This document shows, in pieces, positions 46,711 through 55,082 of a DNA stretch of 64,000 nt. The notes beneath the pieces were generated by a model. That model saw only the letters and a program-made list of their open reading frames with translations. It ran no database searches and was not told where the DNA came from. Source of the DNA: DASCOT01 sp965197275 (GTDB lineage Bacteria; Acidobacteriota; UBA890; WLXD01); assembly GCA_965197275.1 (NCBI GenBank), contig CBDAMQ010000031.1, forward strand, positions 124,001 through 188,000, given 5' to 3'. A program made the position numbers and the translations under genes. Positions within the stretch are counted from its first letter, which is position 1. Every line of letters begins with the position of its first letter.

Positions 46711-48981
46711 ATGCGTCGAACCTCGTTGCGCGCCTGCTTGATCAGCCTTGTTGTGATGATCTCGAGTAGCCTCGCACCCTGGCAACTGAGTGCCGCTTCG
46801 CCCTCAGGGGCGATATCTGCAGCGCCGGGTCCCGGTGGGACTGTGGCGCAGGGCGGGCGGATCACGCTCGAGTCGCTGTACAGCCCCGACGCTGGCGAGC
46901 GCGTCAATTACAGCGGATCGGTGCCCTCGCTCACCTGGGTCGACGACACGAGCTACGTCGAGCGCGATGCTCGCGGCGACTGGAGGAAGATCGACGCAGC
47001 GTCGGGGGCCTCCTCGGCGGCGGTGGATACGGACGCTATACGCGCGTCCCTCGGTGAGCTGGCGGATCTGATCGCCGACGATGTGGCAACCCTCGCCGGG
47101 CGCGCTGCCGACGGTCTCGCCCGCGGGCGAGATTCCGTGCTGCTGAACCATGCCAACGATCTGTTCGTGGTGTTCGCTTCAGGGGCGGCGAAGCGGCTGA
47201 CATTCGACGCCGATTCGGAGGTAGGGGAGGAGCTTTCACCCGACGGCCGCTTCGTCTCGTTCGTGCGCGATTACAACCTTCATCTAATCGAGGTGGACTC
47301 GGGTCGCGAGCGGGCGCTGACCACGGATGGATCCGACGAGCTGTTCTACGGACGCCTCGACTGGGTCTATCAGGAGGAGATCTACGGGCGCGGCAACTTC
47401 AAGGGCTACTGGTGGAGCCCGGATTCGAGCGCGCTGGTGTTCCTCAAGCTCGACGAGTCGCCGGTAAACGAGTTCACTGTAATCGACCACATTCCGTCGA
47501 CACTGGATACGGAGGTCACCAACTATCCCAAGGCCGGCGATCCCAACCCGAAGGTGTGGCTCGGCGTGGTGAAGGCGGTTGGTGGCGAAGCGGTGTGGGT
47601 CGACACCAAGAAGTACGAGCCCATCGAGCATCTGATCGTTCGCGTCGGCTGGCATCCGAGCGGCGACCGTGTCGTTTATCAGGTGCAGGATCGCGAGCAG
47701 ACGTGGCTCGAGCTCAACATGGCCGATCCGAGCTCGGGCAACAGCACGACGCTCATCCGGGAGACCACCGAAGCGTTTGTCCAGGAGAGGGGCGGGCCGA
47801 GCTGGCTTCCGGACGGCAGCTTCCTGTGGTTCTCCGAGCGTACGGGCTTCAAGCACCTGTATCACTACGCGTTCGATGGCTTCGATGTCCCGGTGATGAA
47901 AAACCAGGTGACCAGCGGCGACTGGGAGGCGCGCACGTTGCATGGCGTCGACGATCAGGGTCGGGTGTATTTCTCGGGTACCGAGCACAGCCCGATCGCC
48001 AACCACGTGTACCGGGTGGGCACCGACGGCTCGGGGCTCGAGCGCCTGTCGTCACGCGAGGGCGATCACCGGGCGGGCTTCAACCCCGCCTTGACGCGCT
48101 ACCTCGACACCTGGAGTGATGCCACGACACCGTCCCAGGTACGGCTGCACGCCTCAGACGGCACGGTGGTGCGCACCATCACCGAGAATCGAGTCGCGGC
48201 GCTCGGGGACCTCGATCTCGGCTCGGTGGAGTTCCTGCAGGTGCCGACGCGCGACGGATTTCTGATGGAGGCGATGGTCATCAAGCCGCCGGACTTCGAT
48301 CCCGGCAAGCGCTACCCGGTGCTGCAGTACAACTACGGCGGTCCGCATGCCCCTGTGGTGCGCAACGGCTGGGGCGGCTCGCGCTACATGTGGCACCAGA
48401 TGTTGGCGCAGCAGGGATACGTGATCTGGATGTGCGACAACCGCTCGGCTTCGGGCAAGGGCATCCGGCCCACCTGGCATGCCTACCAGCAGATGGGAAT
48501 CGTGGAGCTGCGCGACATCGAGGACGGGCTCGACTGGCTCAAGCAGCAGTCGTGGGTCGACGGCGATCGGCTCGGTATCTGGGGCTGGAGCTACGGCGGC
48601 TTCATGGCGTCGTTCGCGATGACGCACTCGAAGTCGTTCAAGGCCGGCATCGCCGGCGCTCCGGTGACCGACTGGCGGCTGTACGACACCATCTACACCG
48701 AACGCTACATGCGTATGCCGCAGAACAATCCCGAGGGCTACGACTCCACCTCGGTAGTGAAGGCGGCTGGCAACCTGCACGGCAAGCTGCTGATCCTGCA
48801 CGGGACGATGGACGACAACGTCCATTTCCAGAACTCGGTGCAGCTGGTCTACGAGCTGCAGAAAGCGGGCAAGGACTTCGAGTTCATGATGTATCCGCGG
48901 TCACGGCACGGCGTGCGCCAGCGCGAGCTCGTCTGGCATCTGCAGCGCACGATGACCGACTTCGTGCTCGAGAATCTCTAG
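46711..48981 (+). CDS. Dipeptidyl-peptidase IV-like S9 peptidase, exported
   Basis: 756 residues from ATG 46711, with GGGAG eight bases upstream and a Sec signal (LRACLISLVVMISSSLAPWQ). An eight-bladed propeller domain (YWWSPDSSALVFLKLDESPV, EVTNYPKAGDPNPKVWLGVV, WLPDGSFLWFSERTGFKHLY) precedes the alpha/beta-hydrolase domain. The triad is intact: Ser in GIWGWSYGGFMAS, Asp in LHGTMDDNVHFQ and His in YPRSRHGVRQ. The double-Glu-like motif DWVYQEEIYGR that binds the free N-terminus is present, so it should release X-Pro/Ala dipeptides in the periplasm. It is an intact relative of the dead S9 fragment at 9079-9262. Confidence 0.93.
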   Translation: MRRTSLRACLISLVVMISSSLAPWQLSAASPSGAISAAPGPGGTVAQGGRITLESLYSPDAGERVNYSGSVPSLTWVDDTSYVERDARGDWRKIDAASGASSAAVDTDAIRASLGELADLIADDVATLAGRAADGLARGRDSVLLNHANDLFVVFASGAAKRLTFDADSEVGEELSPDGRFVSFVRDYNLHLIEVDSGRERALTTDGSDELFYGRLDWVYQEEIYGRGNFKGYWWSPDSSALVFLKLDESPVNEFTVIDHIPSTLDTEVTNYPKAGDPNPKVWLGVVKAVGGEAVWVDTKKYEPIEHLIVRVGWHPSGDRVVYQVQDREQTWLELNMADPSSGNSTTLIRETTEAFVQERGGPSWLPDGSFLWFSERTGFKHLYHYAFDGFDVPVMKNQVTSGDWEARTLHGVDDQGRVYFSGTEHSPIANHVYRVGTDGSGLERLSSREGDHRAGFNPALTRYLDTWSDATTPSQVRLHASDGTVVRTITENRVAALGDLDLGSVEFLQVPTRDGFLMEAMVIKPPDFDPGKRYPVLQYNYGGPHAPVVRNGWGGSRYMWHQMLAQQGYVIWMCDNRSASGKGIRPTWHAYQQMGIVELRDIEDGLDWLKQQSWVDGDRLGIWGWSYGGFMASFAMTHSKSFKAGIAGAPVTDWRLYDTIYTERYMRMPQNNPEGYDSTSVVKAAGNLHGKLLILHGTMDDNVHFQNSVQLVYELQKAGKDFEFMMYPRSRHGVRQRELVWHLQRTMTDFVLENL

Positions 48982-48998
48982 CTCTACTTCGCGACAGA

Positions 48999-49037
48999 GC
49001 CTGTATCCAAGTCGCGACGGACGGGCCTGTATCCAAG
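48999..49037 (+). repeat. Two copies of a 13-base direct repeat downstream of the DPP-IV gene
   Basis: GCCTGTATCCAAG occurs at 48999-49011 and 49025-49037, a period of 26 bases. The intervening bases include the palindrome GTCGCGAC. I see no further copies and no clear function. Confidence 0.7.
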
Positions 49038-49204
49038 AGGGGACCAGCTGACCCACGGCGGTTGCCGGCGCTTGGGGGACGGCGGTCGGCGCGGCAGCCG
49101 TCAGTCTCCCACCGAACCCGCGCGAATCACCCCGCATCGTTGTCAACTCTTCGCCGAGCCAGCTACCATCGCCGACTCCTCCTTCTCAACGACGCGGATG
49201 GAAC

Positions 49205-49891
49205 ATGGCCCAACGATATTTCACCCCTGGAACCTTCGCTTTTCTTCGAGCGCTGAAGCGCAACAACGATCGCGACTGGTTCAAAGCCAACCAGGCCCGC
49301 TACGAGGACAAGGTACGTGAGCCGGCGCTCGACTTCATCGCCGATTTCGAGGCACCGCTGCACGCCATCAGCCCACACTTCGTCGCACTGGCGAAGAAAT
49401 CGGGTGGCTCGCTGTTTCGCATTTATCGCGACGTCCGCTTCTCGAAGGACAAGAGCCCCTACAAAACCCACACCGGCGTCCATTTTCGACACGAGCAAGG
49501 CAAGGACGCCCACTGCCCGGGATACTACCTGCACGTCGAGCCCAAAAGCGTCTTCGTCGCGGCAGGCATCTGGCGACCCGACGGACCAACCGTTCAGGCG
49601 ATCCGCGAGCTCATCGCTGCGGACGCTGCCGGGTGGAAGAAAGCCGTCGGTGGCAAGCGCTTCAGCAACCACTTCGCGCTGGAGGGCGCCTCTCTGAAAC
49701 GGCCCCCGCGCGGCTTCGACCCCGACCATCCGGCGATCGATGACCTGAAGCGCAAGGACTTCATCGCTGTGGCGCGGCTCGGAGAGGGTTTCGTCACCAG
49801 CGATGGCTTTCTGAAGGACGTCACCGCCAAGTGGCGGGCGGCGACGCCGATGATGCGGTTTCTCTGTGACGCCATTGGGGTGCCGTTCTAG
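49205..49891 (+). CDS. DUF2461 (TIGR02453) family protein
   Basis: 228 residues. The family pattern is clear: YFTPGTFAFLRALKRNNDRD with WFKANQARYE, then FRIYRDVRFSKDKSPYKTHT, GYYLHVEPKSVFVAAGIWRP and FDPDHPAIDDLKRKDFIA. DUF2461 proteins are widespread, soluble and of unknown biochemical role. It is monocistronic; ATG 49205 has only weak SD sequence. Confidence 0.92.
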   Translation: MAQRYFTPGTFAFLRALKRNNDRDWFKANQARYEDKVREPALDFIADFEAPLHAISPHFVALAKKSGGSLFRIYRDVRFSKDKSPYKTHTGVHFRHEQGKDAHCPGYYLHVEPKSVFVAAGIWRPDGPTVQAIRELIAADAAGWKKAVGGKRFSNHFALEGASLKRPPRGFDPDHPAIDDLKRKDFIAVARLGEGFVTSDGFLKDVTAKWRAATPMMRFLCDAIGVPF

Positions 49892-49912
49892 CGGGTCAGC
49901 TCGACTTGGAGG

Positions 49913-50160
49913 CGGCTGCGAAGGCGCGCACGTACCTCTTCGAGCCGGCCCCACGAGCTTGGTCGCCTCACACGTCGCCTCGGAACCCCGTGCCCGTCGG
50001 GATGCCGTCGCTCACACGAGGCTCGGGACTCGGGCACGGGTTTCCTCGGTCGACGGGTCGTCACGAGAATGAGGATTGCCCGGCCGCTCCGTCGAGGGGG
50101 GCACCTATGTCGGCAACTCCGATGGTCGCCGGCTGCGGAGGCGCGCACGTACCTTTTCGA
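49913..50160. repeat. Intergenic direct-repeat pair enclosing an inverted repeat
   Basis: A 30-base sequence beginning GGCTGCG and containing GGCGCGCACGTACC occurs at 49913-49942 and again at 50131-50160 with two differences. Between them GGAACCCCGTGCCCG (about 49980) and CGGGCACGGGTTTCC (about 50031) form an inverted repeat with 14 of 15 pairs. There is no gene here. It may be a degraded non-autonomous element. Confidence 0.6.
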
Positions 50161-50342
50161 AAAGGCTAATCCGGAAACGGTCTCGAACCGTATGGAAGCA
50201 GATTGTACGCGGTGCCGCCGGGCGAGCGGGACTTTGGCGCGCAAAACGGCTAGCTGCAGGAATCCGCGGCTACTCAGGACACACGGCCGACGCTGCGCTC
50301 GCGGCAAAGGCTGATCGAGATTGTCAGCCGGCCACGATGCCA

Positions 50343-50520
50343 TCAGTCCGACCCGAGCGCGTCCATTGGATCCGCCTGGGTCGCGCGCCGAGCCGGGAGC
50401 CAAGACGCGGCTAGCGCGATGGCGGCGAGGACCGTGCTGACGACGAGGAACGTCAGGGGATCCGTCGGTTCCACTTCGAAGAGCAGCCCGGAGAGAAGGC
50501 TCGATATGGGTCGTCCGCCT
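50343..50520 (-). pseudogene. C-terminal remnant of an ABC-transporter permease (MacB/FtsX-like)
   Basis: The minus strand gives GGRPISSLLSGLLFEVEPTD, then PLTFLVVSTVLAAIALAASW and LPARRATQADPMDALGSD before a stop. This is the closing membrane helix and the ARRATxxDPMxAL tail typical of MacB/ADOP-type permeases. Nothing upstream continues it, so it is a truncated relic. Confidence 0.65.
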
Positions 50521-50572
50521 GCTCGGCGATTATGTACTTGACGGAACGGATGGGCGCCGATAGCATGGCCGG

Positions 50573-51178
50573 ATGCTGCGGAAGGCGCGGAAGCTGTACA
50601 GGGCGCTCCGAGAGGTCGAGTGGATCTCCAGCCTCGTACAATATCTCTGGTCTGCGTTCAAAGAGTTTGGTGGCGGAGTATGGGGATACCTACAGATCGG
50701 AATCACCGCTGCTATGAGCGCGGCGGTGTTCTTATCGTCGATTCCGACCTGGGTCGGTTGGGTTGTTGTTTTGCTCGTGGCATACGCACCTAATATTCGT
50801 CGAACGATTAGATTTGTTAAAACCCACGAGTTTCCTTCTGGTGCGCCTAGACTGGCCGTTCGATGGATCAGTAAGGGGGAGATTCTGAAACTAATCGCTG
50901 ATGGTCCGTTGGTTTTCGAGCAAAGCCATCGCAGACAGGCCGTCGTCGGTCCTTCCCCTAATCTGGATCTCCTTACAAGAATTCTGTCTCCGCGCCCTGT
51001 TGGTGAGGAAGAGTACGGCAGAATGCGGGACCGGACCTTAGCCGAAGGAATTCTGGATCAGATCATCGAGCGGAATCCAGAATGCAGGAGGATCTCTGAC
51101 GACACAGAGGAATACGACCAAGAGGCTGTGGATCGGGAGATACGGACGATGATTCGTGTTCGTGAGCTGGGATCCTAG
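50573..51178 (+). CDS. Hypothetical membrane protein of atypical composition
   Basis: 201 residues. Two membrane segments (GYLQIGITAAMSAAVFLSSI and WVGWVVVLLVAYAPNIRR) follow a basic N-terminus; the remaining 110 residues are soluble and charged (ERNPECRRISDDTEEYDQEA). The DNA is visibly richer in A and T than its surroundings (for example around 50780-50830), which points to recent acquisition. I recognise no family. It converges on the minus-strand gene at 51189. Confidence 0.6.
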   Translation: MLRKARKLYRALREVEWISSLVQYLWSAFKEFGGGVWGYLQIGITAAMSAAVFLSSIPTWVGWVVVLLVAYAPNIRRTIRFVKTHEFPSGAPRLAVRWISKGEILKLIADGPLVFEQSHRRQAVVGPSPNLDLLTRILSPRPVGEEEYGRMRDRTLAEGILDQIIERNPECRRISDDTEEYDQEAVDREIRTMIRVRELGS

Positions 51179-51188
51179 AGTGGCTCGA

Positions 51189-51818
51189 CTAGTCGCAGAG
51201 TTCCAGGCCCGCATCGATGAGCGGGCTGATGCTGATCCGAGTGGGAGAGTCTGGGGGCCATCCGATCCAACCACCCTCGTCGTAGATGCGGTCCTGCTCG
51301 CCTGGGGCAAGGTCGTAGTCCGCATCGAGTGCTTCACTGCACGCTTCGTCCCCGGCCTCTCTGGCCGTGGTGGCGAGTTCGCGCCCTTCCCGCGAAAAGT
51401 TGTGGGCCTCGTAGATGGCTTTGTAGAGGCCCCATGCGCTCTGATTGCAGGCTCGCCCTTCGGCGAAGATCTGCTTTCGCATTCTCTCGTTGAACCGGGT
51501 GACGGGGTCGCCTGGGAAAACGAGAGAATCGGGGTGAAGGGACCAGATCGGACTGATGTCCGCGGCTCGATGCCGAGGACTTTTCGCGGTTCCATTGACG
51601 GCGTAGACCGTACTTCCAACCTGGAACGTGACGGCCATCTGGTGGCAGCGCAAGATCCCTCGATCAACCGTGAAGGGCCACTCTTGACCCCAGGAAGCTC
51701 GAGTGGCTAGCCGCTCGTTAGGTGCTAGTCTGCGCCCAGGTTGCTGTGCTGCTGCTAGCTTTACCGAAGTCATGCAGCACAACGAAACGAGAGTTACTAC
51801 GAGAAGGCGGCGTCCCAT
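51189..51818 (-). CDS. Exported DUF2511-like protein
   Basis: 209 residues from ATG 51818, with GGAGG eight bases upstream. A Sec signal (RLLVVTLVSLCCMTSVKLAA) precedes a domain with SWGQEWPFTVDRGILRCHQM and AVTFQVGSTVYAVNGTAKSP, then ADISPIWSLH. That is the pattern of YebY/DUF2511 (W-P-ltv-x-G-x-L-x-C, VTF, YAVNG-A, IW). A C-terminal helical extension of about 100 residues with four Cys is additional. The IS3 element begins only 40 bases before the start codon, so the native promoter has probably been displaced. Confidence 0.6.
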   Translation of the reverse strand: MGRRLLVVTLVSLCCMTSVKLAAAQQPGRRLAPNERLATRASWGQEWPFTVDRGILRCHQMAVTFQVGSTVYAVNGTAKSPRHRAADISPIWSLHPDSLVFPGDPVTRFNERMRKQIFAEGRACNQSAWGLYKAIYEAHNFSREGRELATTAREAGDEACSEALDADYDLAPGEQDRIYDEGGWIGWPPDSPTRISISPLIDAGLELCD

Positions 51819-51918
51819 CAGGGTGACCTCCTGGTGGATGTGTCCGGCGAACAGGCGTGGGCCTCCCCCGATTTCCCGGACACCTTTGGAAGCCCGATAA
51901 AGGGCTCGGAGGTGAAGC

Positions 51919-52212
51919 ATGGGGTCACGACGGCGGTACAGTCGCGAGTTCAAGATTGAGGCAGTGAGGATGGTGACGCAGCTGGGCCATCCGGTGTCTG
52001 AGGTGGCCCGGGATCTGGGTGTTGGCCGCGGCATGTTGACCAAGTGGCGCAAACAGCTCCAGGAGCAGGGGGTCACGGCGTTTCCGGGCGCGGGGAAGAT
52101 GCCCGACCAGGACCTGGACGGGCAACAGCTACGGCGGGACGTGCGGCGAGTACGGCAGGAGCGCGACATTCTAAAAAAAGCGTTGGCGATCTTCTCGGAA
52201 CGCCGGCGATGA
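51919..52212 (+). CDS. IS3-family transposase OrfA (helix-turn-helix)
   Basis: 97 residues. The N-terminal helix-turn-helix (RRYSREFKIEAVRMVTQLGH, VSEVARDLGVGRGMLTKWRK) binds the IS ends. A leucine-zipper-like C-terminus (LRRDVRRVRQERDILKKALA) is normal for OrfA. The run A AAA AAG at 52174-52180 allows ribosomes to slip -1 into orfB and make the full OrfAB transposase. The stop overlaps the orfB ATG (ATGA). Confidence 0.93.
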   Translation: MGSRRRYSREFKIEAVRMVTQLGHPVSEVARDLGVGRGMLTKWRKQLQEQGVTAFPGAGKMPDQDLDGQQLRRDVRRVRQERDILKKALAIFSERRR

Positions 52213-53204
52213 AGTACCCGATCATCAAGCAACTGTCCGGCAAGTTCCCGGTGCGGCGGTTGTGCAAGATGCTCGAGGTGTCTCACGGCGGTTACTACGA
52301 GTGGCGAGGAAGGGGGCCGAGCCCGAGAGCGCGAGAAGATCGCCGTCTACGTGTGCAGATCAGAGCTGCATTCGGAGAGAGCCGCGACCGTTACGGAAGT
52401 CCGCGTATCCACAAGCAACTTCGGCAACGAGAGATCCGCTGCTGTCGCAAGCGGGTAGCTCGGCTGATGCGCCAGGAAGGACTTCGAGCTCGCCAACCCC
52501 GTCGGTTCCGGGTGACAACACGGCCCACACCTGGGCGGTCAGCGGCGCCCAACGTGCTGGCACGGCGCTTCACGGTGGATGCCGTGGACAGCGTCTGGGT
52601 GGGCGACCTGACATACCTGTGGACGCAGGAAGGATGGCTATACCTGGCCGTGCTGATGGATCTGTGCTCGCGACGGATCATCGGCTGGGCGGTGAGCGAG
52701 ACGATGACGGACGATTTGACGCTGGCGGTCCTGGATCAGGCCTTGGAGCAACGCCGTCCCGGTTCCGGAGTGCTCCATCACAGCGACCGCGGCAGCCAGT
52801 ACAGCAGCGACGATTACCTAGACAAGCTGCGTGACCGTGGCTTCACCATCAGCATGAGCAGGAAAGGAGACTGCTGGGATAACGCGCCGATGGAGAGTTT
52901 CTTCTCTACCCTGAAGTTCGAACTCGGTGGCTGCTTCAGTTCCCGGGCGGCGGCCCGAGCCGAGTTGTTCCACTACATCGAAGTGTTCTACAACCGGGCT
53001 CGCATGCACACCTCGATCGGAGACCAGAGTCCGGCTCAGTTCGAGGCGGCAATGCGGCGGCCAGGCCAGAGCGGCCAATCAGCTGTGGAAGCTGACGCGC
53101 CCGTGGAAATCGACTCCCGATTTCCACCGTCGCTTGGACAACGCTCCGCGTTGCCAACAGCTCCCACAGCCGCTAATACGACTACGACAATGGATCTTAA
53201 CTAA
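52209..53204 (+). CDS. IS3-family transposase OrfB (DDE integrase core)
   Basis: 331 residues from ATG 52209. HTH_21 region (RDRYGSPRIHKQLRQREIRC) and rve catalytic core: VDSVWVGDLTYLWTQEGWLY (first Asp), VLHHSDRGSQYSSDDYLDKL (second Asp) and WDNAPMESFFSTLKFEL (Glu). All three acidic residues are intact. The C-terminal tail after FEAAMRRPGQ is longer than usual and reads to the end of the element. Confidence 0.94.
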   Translation: MKYPIIKQLSGKFPVRRLCKMLEVSHGGYYEWRGRGPSPRAREDRRLRVQIRAAFGESRDRYGSPRIHKQLRQREIRCCRKRVARLMRQEGLRARQPRRFRVTTRPTPGRSAAPNVLARRFTVDAVDSVWVGDLTYLWTQEGWLYLAVLMDLCSRRIIGWAVSETMTDDLTLAVLDQALEQRRPGSGVLHHSDRGSQYSSDDYLDKLRDRGFTISMSRKGDCWDNAPMESFFSTLKFELGGCFSSRAAARAELFHYIEVFYNRARMHTSIGDQSPAQFEAAMRRPGQSGQSAVEADAPVEIDSRFPPSLGQRSALPTAPTAANTTTTMDLN

Positions 53205-53239
53205 GTGTCCGGGAAAGCGGGGCAAGGTCAGCGCCGGGC

Positions 53240-53360
53240 CCTGCACACCACCGATAGTCATCGGACGGTTCCCGCGTATTCCCGTGGAGTCCACGGTCTT
53301 CTATTCAGCGGGAAGCCCGGCTCCACGAAAGGGAACCGGACTATCGGTAGTGTGCGGCGC
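53240..53360. repeat. Strong inverted repeat/hairpin next to the IS3 element
   Basis: GCACACCACCGATAGTC near 53241 pairs with GACTATCGGTAGTGTGC near 53340 with one mismatch. Further in, CGGTTCCC pairs with GGGAACCG, and CGTGGAG with CTCCACG. The whole 120 bases can therefore fold into one long multi-part hairpin. It may be the end pair of a small non-autonomous element or a structured RNA. No gene covers it. Confidence 0.6.
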
Positions 53361-53436
53361 CGAGCCTACTGGACGCTCAGGAAAGCGTCAACCAGGACAC
53401 AGGGGGCTCAAGCCATCGAGATGGAGGGTGCAGGAG

Positions 53437-53938
53437 ATGAGCGTTGACGAGTCTGTCCTTGAGCGATTGCAGGCCCAGCAGTTGCAGATGTTTCAGGTGT
53501 CGGATGTGCTGGACATGAAGGCCGGTATCTTCCTGGTGTTCGTGACGTTCCTGGCTACCCAGACGGCGGGATTCTTCAGAATGGAACATCTCCCTACAGC
53601 TCTGTGGTCGCTGCAGTTGGTGTCGGCCGGAATGATTGCGACCGCCGGAATTCTGGTAGCTATGGTGCTCCGAACACGGACCTTCCCCACATTCGCCTCC
53701 ACGGAGTTAACCGGGTGGGTGGAGGAGTTGCGCGAATATGTCGGTGATGCCGACAACGCCGAGCAGCAGGTAGAAAAGCTCTTTACGGAGGGCAGCATCG
53801 ATGGCATCAAGGAGAGGATAGAGAACACCATTAGCCATCGACAGGAAAAAGTCGAAGCTTATCGGGTGGGTTTACTTTGCGGCTATCGCCGCTCTGGCGG
53901 CGAATCTGATCACTATCGTGGGGACCGCCTTTGCCTAA
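53437..53938 (+). pseudogene. Frameshifted SLATT-like membrane protein
   Basis: From ATG 53437 (SD GGAG) the frame encodes MSVDESVLERLQAQQLQMFQ, two membrane helices (DMKAGIFLVFVTFLATQTAG; LVSAGMIATAGILVAMVLR) and a helical stretch through ERIENTISH. It then loses sense. In the +1 frame, from about 53843, DRKKSKLIGWVYFAAIAALA continues with ANLITIVGTAFA and stops at 53938, restoring the expected third helix. A one-base indel near 53836-53850 is the simplest cause. The design (helix, two membrane spans, amphipathic part, membrane span) resembles SLATT-type effectors of defence systems. Without the frameshift it would be about 166 residues. Confidence 0.55.
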
Positions 53939-54020
53939 TCGCCCTTCTCGATCGATGGTGGTGGCGGCTCCGGTGGCGGTGGAGGTGGCGGCTGTGGCGG
54001 CTGCTGCTTGTCTTCCGTCA

Positions 54021-54902
54021 TTAGGCCACCAGATCCTTGTACTCCAGCGGATCGGTGTTCACGATGCGGGCCAGCGTGTCGCGGAAGATGTGCGGGTTGT
54101 CGCGGTTGTTGAATCGCCACTCGAGCTCTTCGAGATAGCGGTCCATGTGCTTGACGCTCATCTTGTGGAAGGTGCCGACGATGGAGCGCTTGAACAGCGA
54201 CCAGACGCCCTCGATGCTGTTGGTGTGCACGTCACCGACGACCCATTCTTCGGCCGAGTGGTTGACCGTCTCGTGGCGCGTGTCGTCGTCTCCGATGCCG
54301 ATGTAGGAGCGGAGGTCGTCGGTGTAGATGGCCTCGGCCTCGTCGGCCACGGAGCGCTCGATGAAGTCGTGCAGTGTCCCGCGCTTCACGTCGGGGATGC
54401 GCTCGATGCGGACGCGGCCGCCGCGCTCGATAGCGCCGGCGACCCAGTGCTTGTTGTCGCGCCAGTTGGGTCCACGCTTGCGGCCACCGACCATCGTCTC
54501 GTCTACCTCGACGATGCCGACGAGAGTTGGACCGGTGAGCGGATCGTTGCCCATAGCCTTGCGGATGCGGTGGCAGAGGTACCAGGCCGTCTTGTAGGCG
54601 ACGCCGAGGGTGCGCATGAGTTGGTGGGCGCTCATGCCCTTCTTGGAGACGCACATCAGGTAGATGGCCAGGAACCACTTACGGAGTGGCAGGTGGGAGT
54701 CGTGCATGATCGTTCCAGCAGTAACGGTGAATTTGTACCGGCATGAGCGGCAGTGCCACTTGTGGCCCTGCGGTAGCTCGCCCACGTTCGTATCGCCGCA
54801 ACGGGTGCAAGCTACGCCTGTGGGCCAGCGAACACCCTCCAGGGCCTTACGGCACGTCACATCGCTGTTGTAGCGGTCCATCAATTCAACGAGGTTCATC
54901 AT
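54021..54902 (-). CDS. IS1595/ISXO2-type transposase
   Basis: 293 residues. N-terminal zinc ribbon CTRCGDTNVGELPQ...WHCRSCRYKF, then the IS1595 signature TAGTIMHDSHLPLRKWFLAI and helix-turn-helix KGMSAHQLMRTLGVAYKTAW. Catalytic acids lie in VEVDETMVGGRKRG, IYTDDLRSYIG and HTNSIEGVWSLFKRSIVGTF (DD(N)E). It appears intact. I could not define terminal repeats. The start ATG (54900-54902 on the minus strand) overlaps the ATG of a divergent small gene; a start at 54899 is also possible. Confidence 0.9.
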   Translation of the reverse strand: MMNLVELMDRYNSDVTCRKALEGVRWPTGVACTRCGDTNVGELPQGHKWHCRSCRYKFTVTAGTIMHDSHLPLRKWFLAIYLMCVSKKGMSAHQLMRTLGVAYKTAWYLCHRIRKAMGNDPLTGPTLVGIVEVDETMVGGRKRGPNWRDNKHWVAGAIERGGRVRIERIPDVKRGTLHDFIERSVADEAEAIYTDDLRSYIGIGDDDTRHETVNHSAEEWVVGDVHTNSIEGVWSLFKRSIVGTFHKMSVKHMDRYLEELEWRFNNRDNPHIFRDTLARIVNTDPLEYKDLVA

Positions 54903-55071
54903 GGCTCAGACTCGCAGGCGCAAGAAGCCGCCGAAGATGCTCCAGCTGACCGACCACGAGCTGATGGAGAAAATCTTCGGCAAGAGGGTCATGAAAGAAG
55001 TGGACCGGATCGTTGAAGATCGGTCTAAAGACCCTGTGGACAGTGACTTACCTAGCATGAAGGAACTATAG
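54901..55071 (+). CDS. Small basic protein encoded divergently from the ISXO2-type transposase
   Basis: 56 residues: MAQTRRRKKPPKMLQLTDHE, then LMEKIFGKRVMKEVDRIVED, ending DLPSMKEL. A Lys/Arg-rich N-terminus is followed by two predicted helices. The ATG overlaps the transposase start codon on the opposite strand by two bases. The clear amino-acid bias and adjacency suggest an accessory or regulatory protein of the element. I do not recognise a named family. Confidence 0.6.
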   Translation: MAQTRRRKKPPKMLQLTDHELMEKIFGKRVMKEVDRIVEDRSKDPVDSDLPSMKEL

Positions 55072-55082
55072 CAGGGCTACTC

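Larger units (their letters stand above)
51858..53230 (+). mobile_element. Complete IS3-family insertion sequence, 1373 bp
   Basis: The ends are imperfect 25-base inverted repeats starting with TG (left 51858-51882; right 53206-53230, CA at the outer end), sharing TTTCCCGGACA. The direct duplication GCG flanks both sides (51855-51857 and 53231-53233). Inside are overlapping orfA and orfB with an A7 slippery run at 52173-52179 for -1 frameshifting. Both frames are open, so the element may be active. Confidence 0.88.

Noticed and set aside
53843..53850. Programmed frameshifting in the SLATT-like gene at the A5 run
   Set aside because: The needed shift is +1, whereas A-run slippery sites cause -1; no stimulatory structure follows. 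An indel is the simpler reading.
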